Positions 29,180 through 37,483 of a stretch of 64,000 nt of DNA are shown piece by piece. Within the stretch, counting starts at the first letter, position 1, and each line of letters opens with the position of its first letter. Made by a program: the position numbers and the translations under genes. The notes under the pieces are model-generated. The model was not told the DNA's origin, searched no databases, and saw nothing but the letters and a program-made list of their open reading frames with translations. The DNA comes from Thalassospira profundimaris (GTDB lineage: Bacteria > Pseudomonadota > Alphaproteobacteria > Rhodospirillales > Thalassospiraceae): the NCBI RefSeq assembly GCF_003326755.1, contig NZ_JPWH01000016.1:1-64000 (forward strand). The letters are read 5' to 3'.

Positions 29180-30055
29180 ATGGCACGCTATAATTATGAT
29201 TTGCCCTCAGACCTGATTGAAAAAGTAAAGGCCAAAGGCCCAATGGTTATTGCGACGCTGAATGAAAAGGGCGGCGTTGGCAAAACCACACTGACATTTC
29301 AGGTATGTGTTCACCTTGCCGAGGCCGGACTGAAAGTCCTTGCCGTGGACCTTGACCCCCAGGGCAACCTGACCAAAACGACCCTTCGCTATGGCGAATT
29401 GCAGCATGACCGCGTTTTTGACGATGTCGAAATTGATCGCGCCAATTCCATGAGCATTTTTTCCAATGCCAATGAACGTGTTAAACCATTGGAAATTAGT
29501 GGAAACCTTGCCCTTAATACCGGCAATACCAACCTGGTCGCCCTGATGGGCATTCAGCATGACCTGTTGCTCGAACTTGACGAATATCTGGCGCGACAGA
29601 CCGAGTTTGACGTCATGATCATTGATTGCCCGCCCACCCCGGGCAATCATGTTACCGCCGCCGCGATGGCCGCCGATTACGTGTTGTCGCCCGCAAATGC
29701 CGATGAATATTCGTCAGATGCCATCAAAAATGTGGTCAAAACCATCACCCGTTTCAAACGAAAATATAATCCGGGTCTTAACCTGCTTGGCGTCATTCTA
29801 AATGACGTCGATAACAGCTCGAAAATCAAGAAAGACTATGTCGAACTGATGCGCGGGGAGGGGGCGGAGCCCGACGAATTTTACTACAGCATTCGCGACC
29901 GAATTTTTGAAACGCGCCTTGGCAAACGCGTGGCATTTCAGGAATCGCAAACGGTCGGCATGCCGATTACCCGCTATCAGCGCGGCACCGCAGCCGATGA
30001 AATGTACAGTTTTCTGCTCGAGCTTGTGACCCGACTGAGCAAGGAGGAAGCGTAA
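29180..30055 (+). CDS. parA: ParA-family partition ATPase
   Basis: A 291-residue MinD/ParA ATPase. The deviant Walker A box NEKGGVGKTT (residues 28-37), the A' motif DLDPQGN (about 57-63) and the Walker B-like DVMIIDCPP are intact. It lacks the N-terminal helix-turn-helix extension of type Ia ParA proteins, and its length is close to type Ib proteins such as delta of pSM19035. It should form dynamic ATP-dependent gradients on the nucleoid that move the replicon through a centromere-binding partner. AAGGA lies 6 bp before the ATG. The stop overlaps the next start by 1 bp (TAATG), and AAGGAGG precedes that start, so the two genes are coupled. Confidence 0.92.
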   Translation: MARYNYDLPSDLIEKVKAKGPMVIATLNEKGGVGKTTLTFQVCVHLAEAGLKVLAVDLDPQGNLTKTTLRYGELQHDRVFDDVEIDRANSMSIFSNANERVKPLEISGNLALNTGNTNLVALMGIQHDLLLELDEYLARQTEFDVMIIDCPPTPGNHVTAAAMAADYVLSPANADEYSSDAIKNVVKTITRFKRKYNPGLNLLGVILNDVDNSSKIKKDYVELMRGEGAEPDEFYYSIRDRIFETRLGKRVAFQESQTVGMPITRYQRGTAADEMYSFLLELVTRLSKEEA

Positions 30056-30558
30056 TGGCGACAAAACCCAATTTTGCCCGTCTGGCCCGCCGCGAAAGAG
30101 TTAAAAAAGTCCCGCCAAGTCCGCAGGATCTTGCGGAAATCTGGAATCCTGATGATACGGATGCGGATATCGCCAGCGACCTTTCAGAACAGATGCCCGA
30201 GCCGGAACCGGAAGCAAAACGGCCCGACCCCGTGCCTACATCGCCGCAGCCACGGGTTTCGGCACCACGCGAAGAGCCGACCACATCGCCGCAATCAGAC
30301 GGGAGCGTGCATTCCGGCAAGGAATATATTGGCCAGTTGCGCATCGAAACCAAGGTCGACGAGGCCGTAGATCATGTGATCCGCATGCTTGTGCGCAAAC
30401 GCAAAGCCCATTTGCAAAAAAATGATCCGTTGCCCGAGGGTGAAGAATATACCCGGGCCGATTTCATGCGCGAGGCATTGATCCGCTTTTGTCGCGAACT
30501 CGACAGCAACTTTGATGACCGAATCGAATTGCAACGCAAAGTTATGGACGAAGATTAA
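30055..30558 (+). CDS. Putative centromere-binding partner of ParA
   Basis: 167 residues, no named family recognised. A basic N-terminus (FARLARRERVKKVPP) is followed by an acidic and proline-rich linker (about 35-100), then a compact C-terminal part (about 105-167). There, EYTRADFMREALIRFCRELD looks like the helices of a ribbon-helix-helix or similar small DNA-binding dimer, preceded by a short possible strand (IGQLRIETKVDE). It is translationally coupled to parA and lies in the slot normally used by the ParB/ParG/omega-type protein. I infer that it binds the repeat array upstream of parA and that its N-terminal basic stretch stimulates the ParA ATPase, as arginine-finger tails do in ParG and omega. 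Confidence 0.65.
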   Translation: MATKPNFARLARRERVKKVPPSPQDLAEIWNPDDTDADIASDLSEQMPEPEPEAKRPDPVPTSPQPRVSAPREEPTTSPQSDGSVHSGKEYIGQLRIETKVDEAVDHVIRMLVRKRKAHLQKNDPLPEGEEYTRADFMREALIRFCRELDSNFDDRIELQRKVMDED

Positions 30559-30563
30559 CAGTT

Positions 30564-31371
30564 CGTAACTTTGCGGACAAAATGAACATGCCCGATGGGC
30601 ACAAACGGCGGATTTCCCTGGAAATACCGCCGTTTTTATGCCTGTGCTTTTCCCCTCCATTTAGCGACAATTTCCACTGGCGGCACAAAACGGTAATGCC
30701 ATGATGACCGGGCAAAACAGCCAAAGCGCAAAACTGAATGCCTGGTATTTCATCAAAACCCGGGCAGGGTGGGGCAGGGCAAAGTCTTTGTTGCAATCGG
30801 ACATGTGACCAAAGCAGGGAAACGCAAAAGCGCCGTCACGCGCCATTTCACGATTCGGCATTTCACGGACAAACCCCGCTTCCTTTGGTAAATGAATCTT
30901 CTATCCGGACTAAAACAGGGCAGTCCTGCCGCGCCAGCGCCCCTGAAACGCCGTTGATCTGTCCGCGATGTACCGATTCGAGAACCAAACGATTCGTTAT
31001 TTCGCGGACAAAGTGCCGTTAACCTTTTGAAAATAAATCTTAAAGCATCGCTTAAAGTCGTAAAGTGACGGGATTCCAAAGGGTTAGAAAAATGCCTTTT
31101 CAAAACCAGCGCAAGCCGCCTTTTATCGGATCGTCACAACGCGGACAAAAGGGCAAAAATCCCGCCAAAGGCCCGATAAGACACACCCTTAAAAAATTCG
31201 GCAAGACTGCGATCGAAAAAATCTGACCGCGAAATGCCGAATATTCAATCGCATAAGGACGTTCTTTTTCGTCATAACGCGGACATTTTTTCTCGGCACA
31301 TCGCGGACAGTCCTGAATCAAAACATTGATATATCGGGCAGATTTGACCAAACTCGGCACATCGCGGACAA
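30564..31371. repeat. Iterons upstream of repA
   Basis: At least nine 16-bp elements of consensus CGGYACWTCGCGGACA lie in the 834-bp gap before repA. Plus orientation: 30564-30579, 30856-30871, 30995-31010, 31132-31147, 31270-31285, 31294-31309, 31356-31371. Minus orientation: 30960-30975 (exact CGGTACATCGCGGACA) and 31224-31239. The last plus-strand copies (31294 and 31356) are exact CGGCACATCGCGGACA. They are most likely RepA binding sites for copy-number control and repA autoregulation. No coding frame in the gap is credible. Confidence 0.85.
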
Positions 31372-31392
31372 CAGGGGCAAAGGGACAGATAC

Positions 31393-32511
31393 GTGGCAAG
31401 TTCACAACAGGTCGATCTATTTCTGGATCAACTGGTAGATGGTGCCCCTTTCAAGGACGACCGGATGCTTATGGAGCATCCCTGGTTCTCGCTGACCAAG
31501 CAACCGCGCCGCACACCATTTCACTACAGCCGCGGCGGTGTCGATATCCGCATAGAGCCGGGTGCCAAAGGCATGGCAAACATCTATGACAAGGATTTGT
31601 TGATGTATCTTGGCTCGATCATCAACGAAAAACTTGAACGCGGTGAAAAGGTTAGCGACCGCAAAATCACCTTCGCCGCCCATGATTTTCTGCGCTCGAC
31701 CAAACGCCAGACGTCAAAGCGGGGATATACCCTTTTTCTGGATATGTTGGAACGGCTTGACGGGACACGTGTGCGAACCAACGTTGAGTCCGGAAATGAC
31801 AAAATCCGGTCGGGTTTTGGCTGGATCGAAAGTTACCGCATCATTGAACGCAAAACCAAAAACGGCCGTTCCATCATGGCCGGCGTGGAAGTTACCCTGA
31901 ATGAATGGATGTTCAAGGCGATTGTCATTGACCGCCGTGTATTGACCATCAGCCCGCGTTATTTTGACCTTTCCAAGGGGCTGGAACGGCGCATTTATGA
32001 ACTGGCCCGCAAACATTGCGGCCAGCAGCGCAGTTGGCTGATCAGCATTCCCTCGCTCAAGGAAAAATGCGGTTCTGACCGCGAAGAACGCAAGTTTCGC
32101 GCCGATCTGGGCAAGATCATCGAGGATGGCAATATCCCCGATTATTCCCTGCGCATGGGCAAATCTGCCGATTTTGACAGCGCGTTTAAAAGCCGCAATC
32201 CCAAGGAATGGATGCTCGAAGTCCGCCCCATCCGTCCGCAAAGTGACGAAACACTTGATGCTGCGGCCAATCCGGCCGAAGAAAGCCCCGAAAAACTGTT
32301 TGAACGGGGAGATGCCCAGTTCCGACCCAAACCGCTTTCCATCCACGTCATCAATAATGCCCGTGAACGCTTTCCTGACTGGGATATAGACCATCTGGAG
32401 CGTGAATGGGCCAGTTCAAGCCAAAGAAACCAACTGGTCATCAAGGACCCGGAAAAGGCCTTTATGGCGTTTTGCGAACGCTATGTCGCCAATCGCAGCA
32501 TCGATATGTAA
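31393..32511 (+). CDS. repA: RepA replication initiator (RPA family)
   Basis: 372 residues, resembling the alphaproteobacterial 'replication initiator protein A' (RPA) family that starts theta replication of iteron plasmids. Family-like stretches include MMEHPWFSL-type text near residues 25-34, the IRIEPGAKGMANIYDKDLL region and the SPRYFDLSKGLERRIYELARKH helix, with winged-helix character through the middle (about 60-260). The start is GTG 31393 with AAGGGA about 8 bp upstream. It is flanked on both sides by iterons and followed at once by a DnaA box, which supports the assignment. It probably binds the iterons as a monomer to open the origin and as a dimer to repress itself (family inference). 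Confidence 0.88.
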   Translation: MASSQQVDLFLDQLVDGAPFKDDRMLMEHPWFSLTKQPRRTPFHYSRGGVDIRIEPGAKGMANIYDKDLLMYLGSIINEKLERGEKVSDRKITFAAHDFLRSTKRQTSKRGYTLFLDMLERLDGTRVRTNVESGNDKIRSGFGWIESYRIIERKTKNGRSIMAGVEVTLNEWMFKAIVIDRRVLTISPRYFDLSKGLERRIYELARKHCGQQRSWLISIPSLKEKCGSDREERKFRADLGKIIEDGNIPDYSLRMGKSADFDSAFKSRNPKEWMLEVRPIRPQSDETLDAAANPAEESPEKLFERGDAQFRPKPLSIHVINNARERFPDWDIDHLEREWASSSQRNQLVIKDPEKAFMAFCERYVANRSIDM

Positions 32512-32518
32512 AGCCATC

Positions 32519-32527
32519 TGTGGATAA
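32519..32527 (-). promoter_or_regulatory. DnaA box
   Basis: TGTGGATAA is the exact complement of TTATCCACA, the high-affinity DnaA box. It lies 8 bp past the repA stop and 15 bp before the first downstream iteron. Confidence 0.8.
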
Positions 32528-32541
32528 CTTTTGACCCTTAA

Positions 32542-32661
32542 CGGCATATCGCGGACCAAAGATCGGTACATCACGGACGATCAATCGGTACTTTGCGGTC
32601 GTGTTATCACGGACGGGATATTTGATACTTCGCGGACAAAAGATCGGTACAACGCGGACGG
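32542..32661 (+). repeat. Iteron array downstream of repA
   Basis: Six direct units with a 22-bp period: 32542-32563, 32564-32585, a shortened unit 32586-32600, 32601-32622, 32623-32644 and 32645-32661. They share the core RTACWTCRCGGAC seen upstream of repA. A 22-bp period (about two helical turns) puts all bound RepA on one face of the DNA. Confidence 0.85.
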
Positions 32662-32887
32662 CTCAGGATGACTGACTCCTGAAAACACAAAGGAGTCTCT
32701 TTGCCACGTAACTTAGATAACTCTACTCTAACAATCTTTATTAACTCATATAACAAATCTAAGGCATTTGGACGTTATATATGAATTAATCCTTTGTTAA
32801 TAAATAAAACCATACAGCACCTTCCCTGTCCACAAGAAAAGCAAACGCCTGATCTGCCAGCCAAACAAAGTTCGTTTTACAAAGGAC

Positions 32888-32919
32888 TTGCTATTCGCCA
32901 TATTTGGGAATATATCCCA
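32888..32919 (+). promoter_or_regulatory. Promoter and dyad before the XRE-cupin gene
   Basis: TTGCTA (32888-32893), 17 bp and TATATC (32911-32916) fit a sigma-70 promoter. The dyad TGGGA-ATATA-TCCCA (32905-32919) overlaps the -10, suggesting autoregulation. The start codon at 32923 is only 6 bp after the -10 with no ribosome-binding site, so the transcript may be leaderless. Confidence 0.5.
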
Positions 32920-32922
32920 TAT

Positions 32923-33489
32923 ATGGAACACCCACAGCAAGCCAAACTGGACCAGCAAATCGCAAGACAGCTTCGGCACTTGCGACAGCAGCGCAACTGG
33001 ACACTCGATCAGCTTGCCAGCAAAACCGGCATAAGCAAATCAACCTTATCAAGGCTGGAAAAAGCCGATGTCAGCCCGACAACAGACATGCTCGCCAAAT
33101 TATGCAGCGCCTACACGCTGACCTTATCGCGTTTGATGTTGCTGATCGAAGATAACTTCCAGCCTCATTACCCTGTTAGCCAACAACCGGTATGGACGGA
33201 TCCCAAAACAGGTTTTGTCCGACGCTCTCTTTCACCGCCTGCTTCAACGCTGGCAGGTGAAGTCCTGGAATGCACCATCCCGGCCAATACCACGATTACA
33301 TACGAACAACCGCCAAAAACCGGGCTTGAGCATCATCTCGTCATGCAGGACGGCGAGATAACATTATCCCTTGATCATACGTCCTATACATTACGGCCAG
33401 GCGAGAGCCTTCGATATCAGTTGACCGGGGCAAGCCGTTTTCAAACGCCAGCAAAGTCAGCCGCACGCTATTACCTGTTTATTGTATGA
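32923..33489 (+). CDS. XRE-family regulator with cupin sensor domain
   Basis: 188 residues. The N-terminal lambda-repressor-type helix-turn-helix (about 12-66: RHLRQQRNWTLDQLASKTGI then SKSTLSRLEKADVSPTTDML) is followed by a C-terminal cupin barrel (about 115-185). The frame is open from 32794, but ATG 32923 gives the usual family length and places the start just after a promoter-like sequence. It probably binds a small molecule in the cupin and regulates itself and the coupled acetyltransferase gene, which overlaps its stop by 4 bp (ATGA). XRE-cupin regulators next to GNAT genes are common. Confidence 0.88.
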   Translation: MEHPQQAKLDQQIARQLRHLRQQRNWTLDQLASKTGISKSTLSRLEKADVSPTTDMLAKLCSAYTLTLSRLMLLIEDNFQPHYPVSQQPVWTDPKTGFVRRSLSPPASTLAGEVLECTIPANTTITYEQPPKTGLEHHLVMQDGEITLSLDHTSYTLRPGESLRYQLTGASRFQTPAKSAARYYLFIV

Positions 33490-34031
33490 GACGGCCAATG
33501 CTTAACCCGGACGTAACGATAGAAAATTGCCAGCCGGAACAATTCGATCTTTATTTAAATGATCTGGCTTACCTCCTTCTTGCGTGCGTCCATGCAGGGG
33601 CCAGCATCAGTTTTATCGATCCTTTTGACATTGATGATGCCCAAAAGTTCTGGCAGGAAAATGTCCGCCCCGGTGTCGTTGCAGGTACCCGAAATGTATT
33701 GGTGGCAAAAGTAAGGGGGGCAGTCGCCGGATCGGTTCAGCTTGATTGTGATACACCACCGAACCAGAAACATCGTGCCGAGGTGGCAAAATTGCTGGTT
33801 CATCCGGATTATCGGCGCCAGGGTCTGGCAAAAAAGCTTATGCGGTCACTTGAAGATCTGGCGCAACGTCGTAAGCGGTGCCTGATCACGCTTGATACCC
33901 GCACCGGCGATAAGGCCGAACCGCTTTATGGTGCATTGGGATATGTAACAGTGGGATCCATTCCCGGCTTTGCCAGGGACCCGTTTAGCGAAACGCTGGA
34001 CCCAACCACGATCATGTACAAGCAACTGTGA
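33486..34031 (+). CDS. GNAT-family N-acetyltransferase
   Basis: 181 residues with the GNAT acetyl-CoA site: motif A reads VAKLLVHPDYRRQGLAKKLM (RRQGLA matches the R/Q-x-x-G-x-G/A loop), and motif B contains GDKAEPLYGALGYVTVG. The substrate cannot be deduced. The ATG overlaps the stop of the XRE-cupin gene (ATGA), so the two are co-translated and the regulator probably controls this enzyme. ATG 33498 is an alternative start. It converges with the MaoC-like gene, with 22 bp between stops. Confidence 0.88.
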   Translation: MRRPMLNPDVTIENCQPEQFDLYLNDLAYLLLACVHAGASISFIDPFDIDDAQKFWQENVRPGVVAGTRNVLVAKVRGAVAGSVQLDCDTPPNQKHRAEVAKLLVHPDYRRQGLAKKLMRSLEDLAQRRKRCLITLDTRTGDKAEPLYGALGYVTVGSIPGFARDPFSETLDPTTIMYKQL

Positions 34032-34053
34032 GCGATATTGGGGGGACCGAGAA

Positions 34054-34497
34054 TTAACCGTGTTCAACCATTAAAATATGATCAGCGGTTAGAACCGTTT
34101 CATCATTTTGGTTTAAAACATCAATCCGCTCAATAACCTGGCCGAAATCTGAATGGTCTGTTTCGGCAATCAGGCGAGAAACGGTAATAGAGGCATGCAG
34201 TGTATCACCAATAAAAACCGGGCGAACAAAACGGACCCGGTCATATCCCGAGGAAAAGGCAACCGGATTATTGCTGGTTTGTGATGCCAGACCGACAGCA
34301 AAGGAAAAAACCAGAGTGCCATGTGCGATGCGGCGTTTGAATTCGGTCGTTTTGGCGAATTCGGCATCCATATGATGGGGGGAAAAATCCCCTGTATGCC
34401 CGGCATGTACGACAATATCGGTTTCGGTAATGGTACGGGCAGGGCTCTGGCGCATTTCACCCTTACGGTAGTCTTTGAAATATTGCCTGTTTTCCAT
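34054..34497 (-). CDS. MaoC-like (R)-specific enoyl-CoA hydratase family protein
   Basis: 147 residues, a single hot-dog domain. The hydratase motif is TGDFSPHHMD, with D37 and H42 in the places of the catalytic Asp/His of the D-x-N-P-x-H motif (N replaced by S). RIAHGTLVFSFAVGLAS and VRFVRPVFIGDTL are typical of MaoC-type dehydratases. It probably hydrates or dehydrates a CoA thioester; the substrate is unknown. It stands alone on the minus strand, between a GNAT gene and a long intergenic region. Confidence 0.87.
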   Translation of the reverse strand: MENRQYFKDYRKGEMRQSPARTITETDIVVHAGHTGDFSPHHMDAEFAKTTEFKRRIAHGTLVFSFAVGLASQTSNNPVAFSSGYDRVRFVRPVFIGDTLHASITVSRLIAETDHSDFGQVIERIDVLNQNDETVLTADHILMVEHG

Positions 34498-34858
34498 GCT
34501 GATTATCGCCCCCTAAAAACAGGATAAAACATCCTGTTGCCCCTGCCAGGTGAAATCTGGCTGATTGTCTAACCCGCTTTTACCAATTGGGCCCAAGGCT
34601 TGCAATTAAACCCGGACTATCGAACAGGGATGATGTTTTGGGACAAGCGGCAGTGGGATAACCACCTGAGACGCGACACGTAAATTCGAAGATCGATCAT
34701 CGTTTCTGATGTAACAACATATTGAAAATAATAATATTTATTCGATATTGTCTTTGATTGTGCCAATGCGTACAAGCATCGGACCACATTTAGCGCAAGA
34801 TGGACCGACTATGGCGCGCAAAGAAAAACCGGTTATTTGGCCTTCTTGAATTAAAATT

Positions 34859-34896
34859 CGGCACATTGCGGACGTCCATATGTCCGCGAAGTGCCG
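34859..34896. repeat. Inverted pair of RepA iterons
   Basis: CGGCACATTGCGGACG (34859-34874, plus) faces TGTCCGCGAAGTGCCG (34881-34896, which on the minus strand reads CGGCACTTCGCGGACA). Both match the repA iteron consensus, arranged head to head with 6 bp between. Inverted iterons are usually bound by Rep dimers. This pair is 2.3 kb from repA. Confidence 0.7.
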
Positions 34897-35098
34897 ATCA
34901 TTTGGGCTGCGCGCCCATCAATTTCTCACATCTGACGCCAGAGTCGCTTTCACCGGGCGGTTTTGCCCATATTTCCGCAAATCACGGTGAAACACTCAGA
35001 TATTGCGATATGTATCACGGCCTCTGAACATATTCTTTAAGTATATGATTTTACTGAATAAATAATCGCTAGAATGAACGATGTGAAACAGAAATAAA

Positions 35099-35137
35099 AA
35101 CAAATGTTTCATTATGAGATATTGTGAAACATTTGTT
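35099..35137. promoter_or_regulatory. Long palindrome, probable RpiR operator
   Basis: AACAAATGTTTCA (35099-35111) and TGAAACATTTGTT (35125-35137) are perfect 13-bp inverted arms with a 13-bp spacer. An extra half-site GTGAAACA occurs at about 35083-35090. It lies about 60 bp before the RpiR-type gene and probably binds that regulator. Confidence 0.6.
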
Positions 35138-35198
35138 GTTTTCTGGTCCGTGATATGGCTTAATTTCAGCTATTATCCAGAAGCAGGCAGGGCCAAAG

Positions 35199-36146
35199 AT
35201 GCCAGCATATGACGATTGTCGCGAAAAACTGATTGATACATATGATGCGATGAGCCCGCAGCTACAACGCGCGGCACGTTATATGCTTGATCATCCTGAT
35301 GATGTCGCCCTTAAATCGATGCGGGCTTTGGCAACCGCGGCTGGTGTGACGCCCAGCACCCTTGTCCGTTTAATGAAAACCATCGGTATTGCCAGCTATC
35401 AGGAATGTCGTCTGGGTTATCAAAACCGTTTGCGCGATATGCCCGCCAGTTACACGGGACGCGCCCGCCAGTTGCAGCATCGCAGTACTGCCAGGCACAT
35501 ATCGGACGAGGACAAAGATGACAGCAAAATCGATGCCCGCAGCACTGAAACGACATTGATAGCAGAAATTTTGCATCAGGAGCTTGGCAATCTTGCCCGC
35601 TCTTTTGGGCCGGAAATGTGCACTGCCATGCAGGATGCCTGCAAACTGATCGGGAATGCCCGGCGTGTTTTTGTGCTGGGGCGGCGCGGAGCGTTTCCTG
35701 CTGCCTTTCAGTTTGCCTATGCGTATCGCTTTTTTGCCGACAATCTGACGCTGGTGGACGGGGCGGCTGGCACCTTTGGCGATCAATTGCGGGGCATGGG
35801 GCGGCGCGATGTTTTGCTGGCGGTTGGGTTAAGCCCCTATAGTAACGACAGTTTGCAGGTGCTCGATTATGTGCTGGCGCAAAACGCTACGGTTATCAGT
35901 GTTACGGATTCCGATGTTTCGCCGCTGGCGCGTCATGCCAGCATTAATCTGATGGTTGCTGATGCGTCCCCGTCGTTTTTTCAGAGTTTTACGGCTGCCG
36001 TTGCGGTGATGCAGGCGCTGGTCGCGATTTTGGTCTCTCGTGGCGGAGAAACAGCCCTTCAGCAAATTGCCCGGGCCGAAAAGCAGCTTTCGGCTTTCGA
36101 GACATACTGGCGGGATGCCAGTCCCAAACGGAACATAAAATCATGA
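35199..36146 (+). CDS. MurR/RpiR-family transcriptional regulator
   Basis: 315 residues. An N-terminal RpiR-type helix-turn-helix (about 1-75: MSPQLQRAARYMLDHPDDVA, then RALATAAGVTPSTLVRLMKT) is followed by a C-terminal SIS domain (about 140-275: RRVFVLGRRGAFPAAF, VLLAVGLSPYSNDSL). SIS domains usually bind phospho-sugars, but in this family acidic or amino-acid-derived ligands are also possible. Its last 4 bp overlap the aminotransferase start (ATGA), so it is co-transcribed with the enzymes and transporter it probably controls. Confidence 0.9.
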   Translation: MPAYDDCREKLIDTYDAMSPQLQRAARYMLDHPDDVALKSMRALATAAGVTPSTLVRLMKTIGIASYQECRLGYQNRLRDMPASYTGRARQLQHRSTARHISDEDKDDSKIDARSTETTLIAEILHQELGNLARSFGPEMCTAMQDACKLIGNARRVFVLGRRGAFPAAFQFAYAYRFFADNLTLVDGAAGTFGDQLRGMGRRDVLLAVGLSPYSNDSLQVLDYVLAQNATVISVTDSDVSPLARHASINLMVADASPSFFQSFTAAVAVMQALVAILVSRGGETALQQIARAEKQLSAFETYWRDASPKRNIKS

Positions 36147-37483
36147 CAACACATGTTTTACATCGCAACAGCCTTGTCCAGCCGCCCCGCGCCGTTGCGG
36201 GGGAGGGGATTTATATTATCGATGAAAATGGCAAACGGTATCTTGATGCGTCGGGTGGGGCGGCTGTTTCCTGCCTGGGGCATTCGGACCCGGATGTAAG
36301 GGCCGCCATTATTGATCAGGTTGGCAAGCTGGCCTATGCCCATTCCGGTTTCTTTTCATCCGATCCGATGGAAGAACTGGCCGATGATCTGATTGCTCAT
36401 GCGCCTGCCGGGATGGAAAAGGTATATTTTGTTTCCGGCGGGTCCGAGGCGGTTGAAGCTGCCCTGAAAATGGCGCGGCAATATTTCCTGGAAATTGGAG
36501 AGCCAGAGCGCAAATTTGTTATTGCCCGGCGTCAGAGCTATCACGGCAATACGCTGGGTGCGCTTTCGGTTGGCGGAAATATGTGGCGCAGACGGCAGTT
36601 TGAACCCCTGTTGATTGATGCCAGCCATGTTTCGCCCTGTTATGCCTATCGCAACCAGCAAGCAGATGAAAGTGCCGAGGAATATGGCCTGCGGGTGGCA
36701 AATGAACTTGAAGGGGCGATCCTGAAGCTGGGAGCAGGCCAGGTTGCCGCCTTTGTTGCCGAGCCGGTTGTGGGCGCAACATCGGGTGCGGTTACTGCCG
36801 CGCCGGGTTACTTCAAACGTATTCGTGAAATTTGCGACCAGTACGGTGTTTTGTTGATCCTTGATGAAGTGATGTGTGGCATGGGGCGCACCGGTACCCT
36901 TCATGCGATCGAGCAGGAAGGGATTTCGGGCGATTTGCAAACGATTGCCAAGGGCCTTGGTGCCGGTTATCAGCCAATTGGGGCGGTACTGGTTTCAGGC
37001 AAAATTGACCGTGCCATTGCCAGTGGCAGCGGTTTTTTTCAGCACGGGCATACCTATCAGGGCCATGCAACTGCCTGTGCCGCCGCCCTGGCAACGCAGC
37101 GTGCCATTCGGGGCAGGGGCCTTTTGGCAAATGTCGTAAAACAGGGGGAAACCCTGCAAAATGCCCTGGTGACGCGCTTTGGCGATCATCCCTATATTGG
37201 TGATATTCGCGGTCGTGGTTTGTTTCGTGGTGTGGAATTTGTTGTTAATCGGAAGACAAAAGAACCCTTTGATCCATCCCTGAAAATTCACGCCAAAATC
37301 AAGAAAACCGCCTTTGAAAATGGTCTGATGTGCTATCCGATGGGTGGCACGATTGACGGGCAGCACGGGGACCATGTGTTGTTTGCGCCCCCCTATATTG
37401 TGACCGAAGAACAGATTTACGACATTGTGACCCTGTTTGCCAAAACCGTTGATCAGGTCTTTTCAGCAAAGGGGCAATTATGA
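36143..37483 (+). CDS. Class III PLP-dependent aminotransferase
   Basis: 446 residues, fold type I omega-aminotransferase family. FVSGGSEAVEAALKMARQY binds the cofactor phosphate, LLILDEVMCGMGRTG carries the Asp that contacts the pyridine nitrogen, and K270 in TIAKGLGAGYQPIGA is the Schiff-base lysine. The HTYQGHATACAAALA segment is typical. It probably moves an amino group from an omega- or beta-amino acid, amine or taurine-like compound to a keto acid. Linkage to a BKACE enzyme and a TAXI-TRAP transporter suggests catabolism of an imported amino compound. It overlaps both neighbours by 4 bp (ATGA). Confidence 0.88.
   Translation: MTTHVLHRNSLVQPPRAVAGEGIYIIDENGKRYLDASGGAAVSCLGHSDPDVRAAIIDQVGKLAYAHSGFFSSDPMEELADDLIAHAPAGMEKVYFVSGGSEAVEAALKMARQYFLEIGEPERKFVIARRQSYHGNTLGALSVGGNMWRRRQFEPLLIDASHVSPCYAYRNQQADESAEEYGLRVANELEGAILKLGAGQVAAFVAEPVVGATSGAVTAAPGYFKRIREICDQYGVLLILDEVMCGMGRTGTLHAIEQEGISGDLQTIAKGLGAGYQPIGAVLVSGKIDRAIASGSGFFQHGHTYQGHATACAAALATQRAIRGRGLLANVVKQGETLQNALVTRFGDHPYIGDIRGRGLFRGVEFVVNRKTKEPFDPSLKIHAKIKKTAFENGLMCYPMGGTIDGQHGDHVLFAPPYIVTEEQIYDIVTLFAKTVDQVFSAKGQL

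Larger units (their letters stand above)
32512..32820. other. Probable origin of replication (oriV)
   Basis: Immediately after repA come a perfect DnaA box (32519-32527), six iteron units (32542-32661) and then an AT-rich stretch (about 32690-32820) suitable as a DNA-unwinding element. This order is the classic layout of an iteron origin. Confidence 0.75.
34498..35198. other. 700-bp intergenic region, MaoC to RpiR genes
   Basis: No credible coding frame. It carries the inverted iteron pair at 34859-34896 and the long palindrome at 35099-35137. A 75-codon open frame at 34800-35027 runs through the iteron pair and shows no coding character. Confidence 0.6.

Noticed and set aside
30738-31022. 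94-codon open frame upstream of repA
   Set aside because: It runs through three iterons and has no ribosome-binding site or recognisable domain.
34800-35027. 75-codon open frame before the RpiR gene
   Set aside because: It is built over the inverted iteron pair and shows no coding character.
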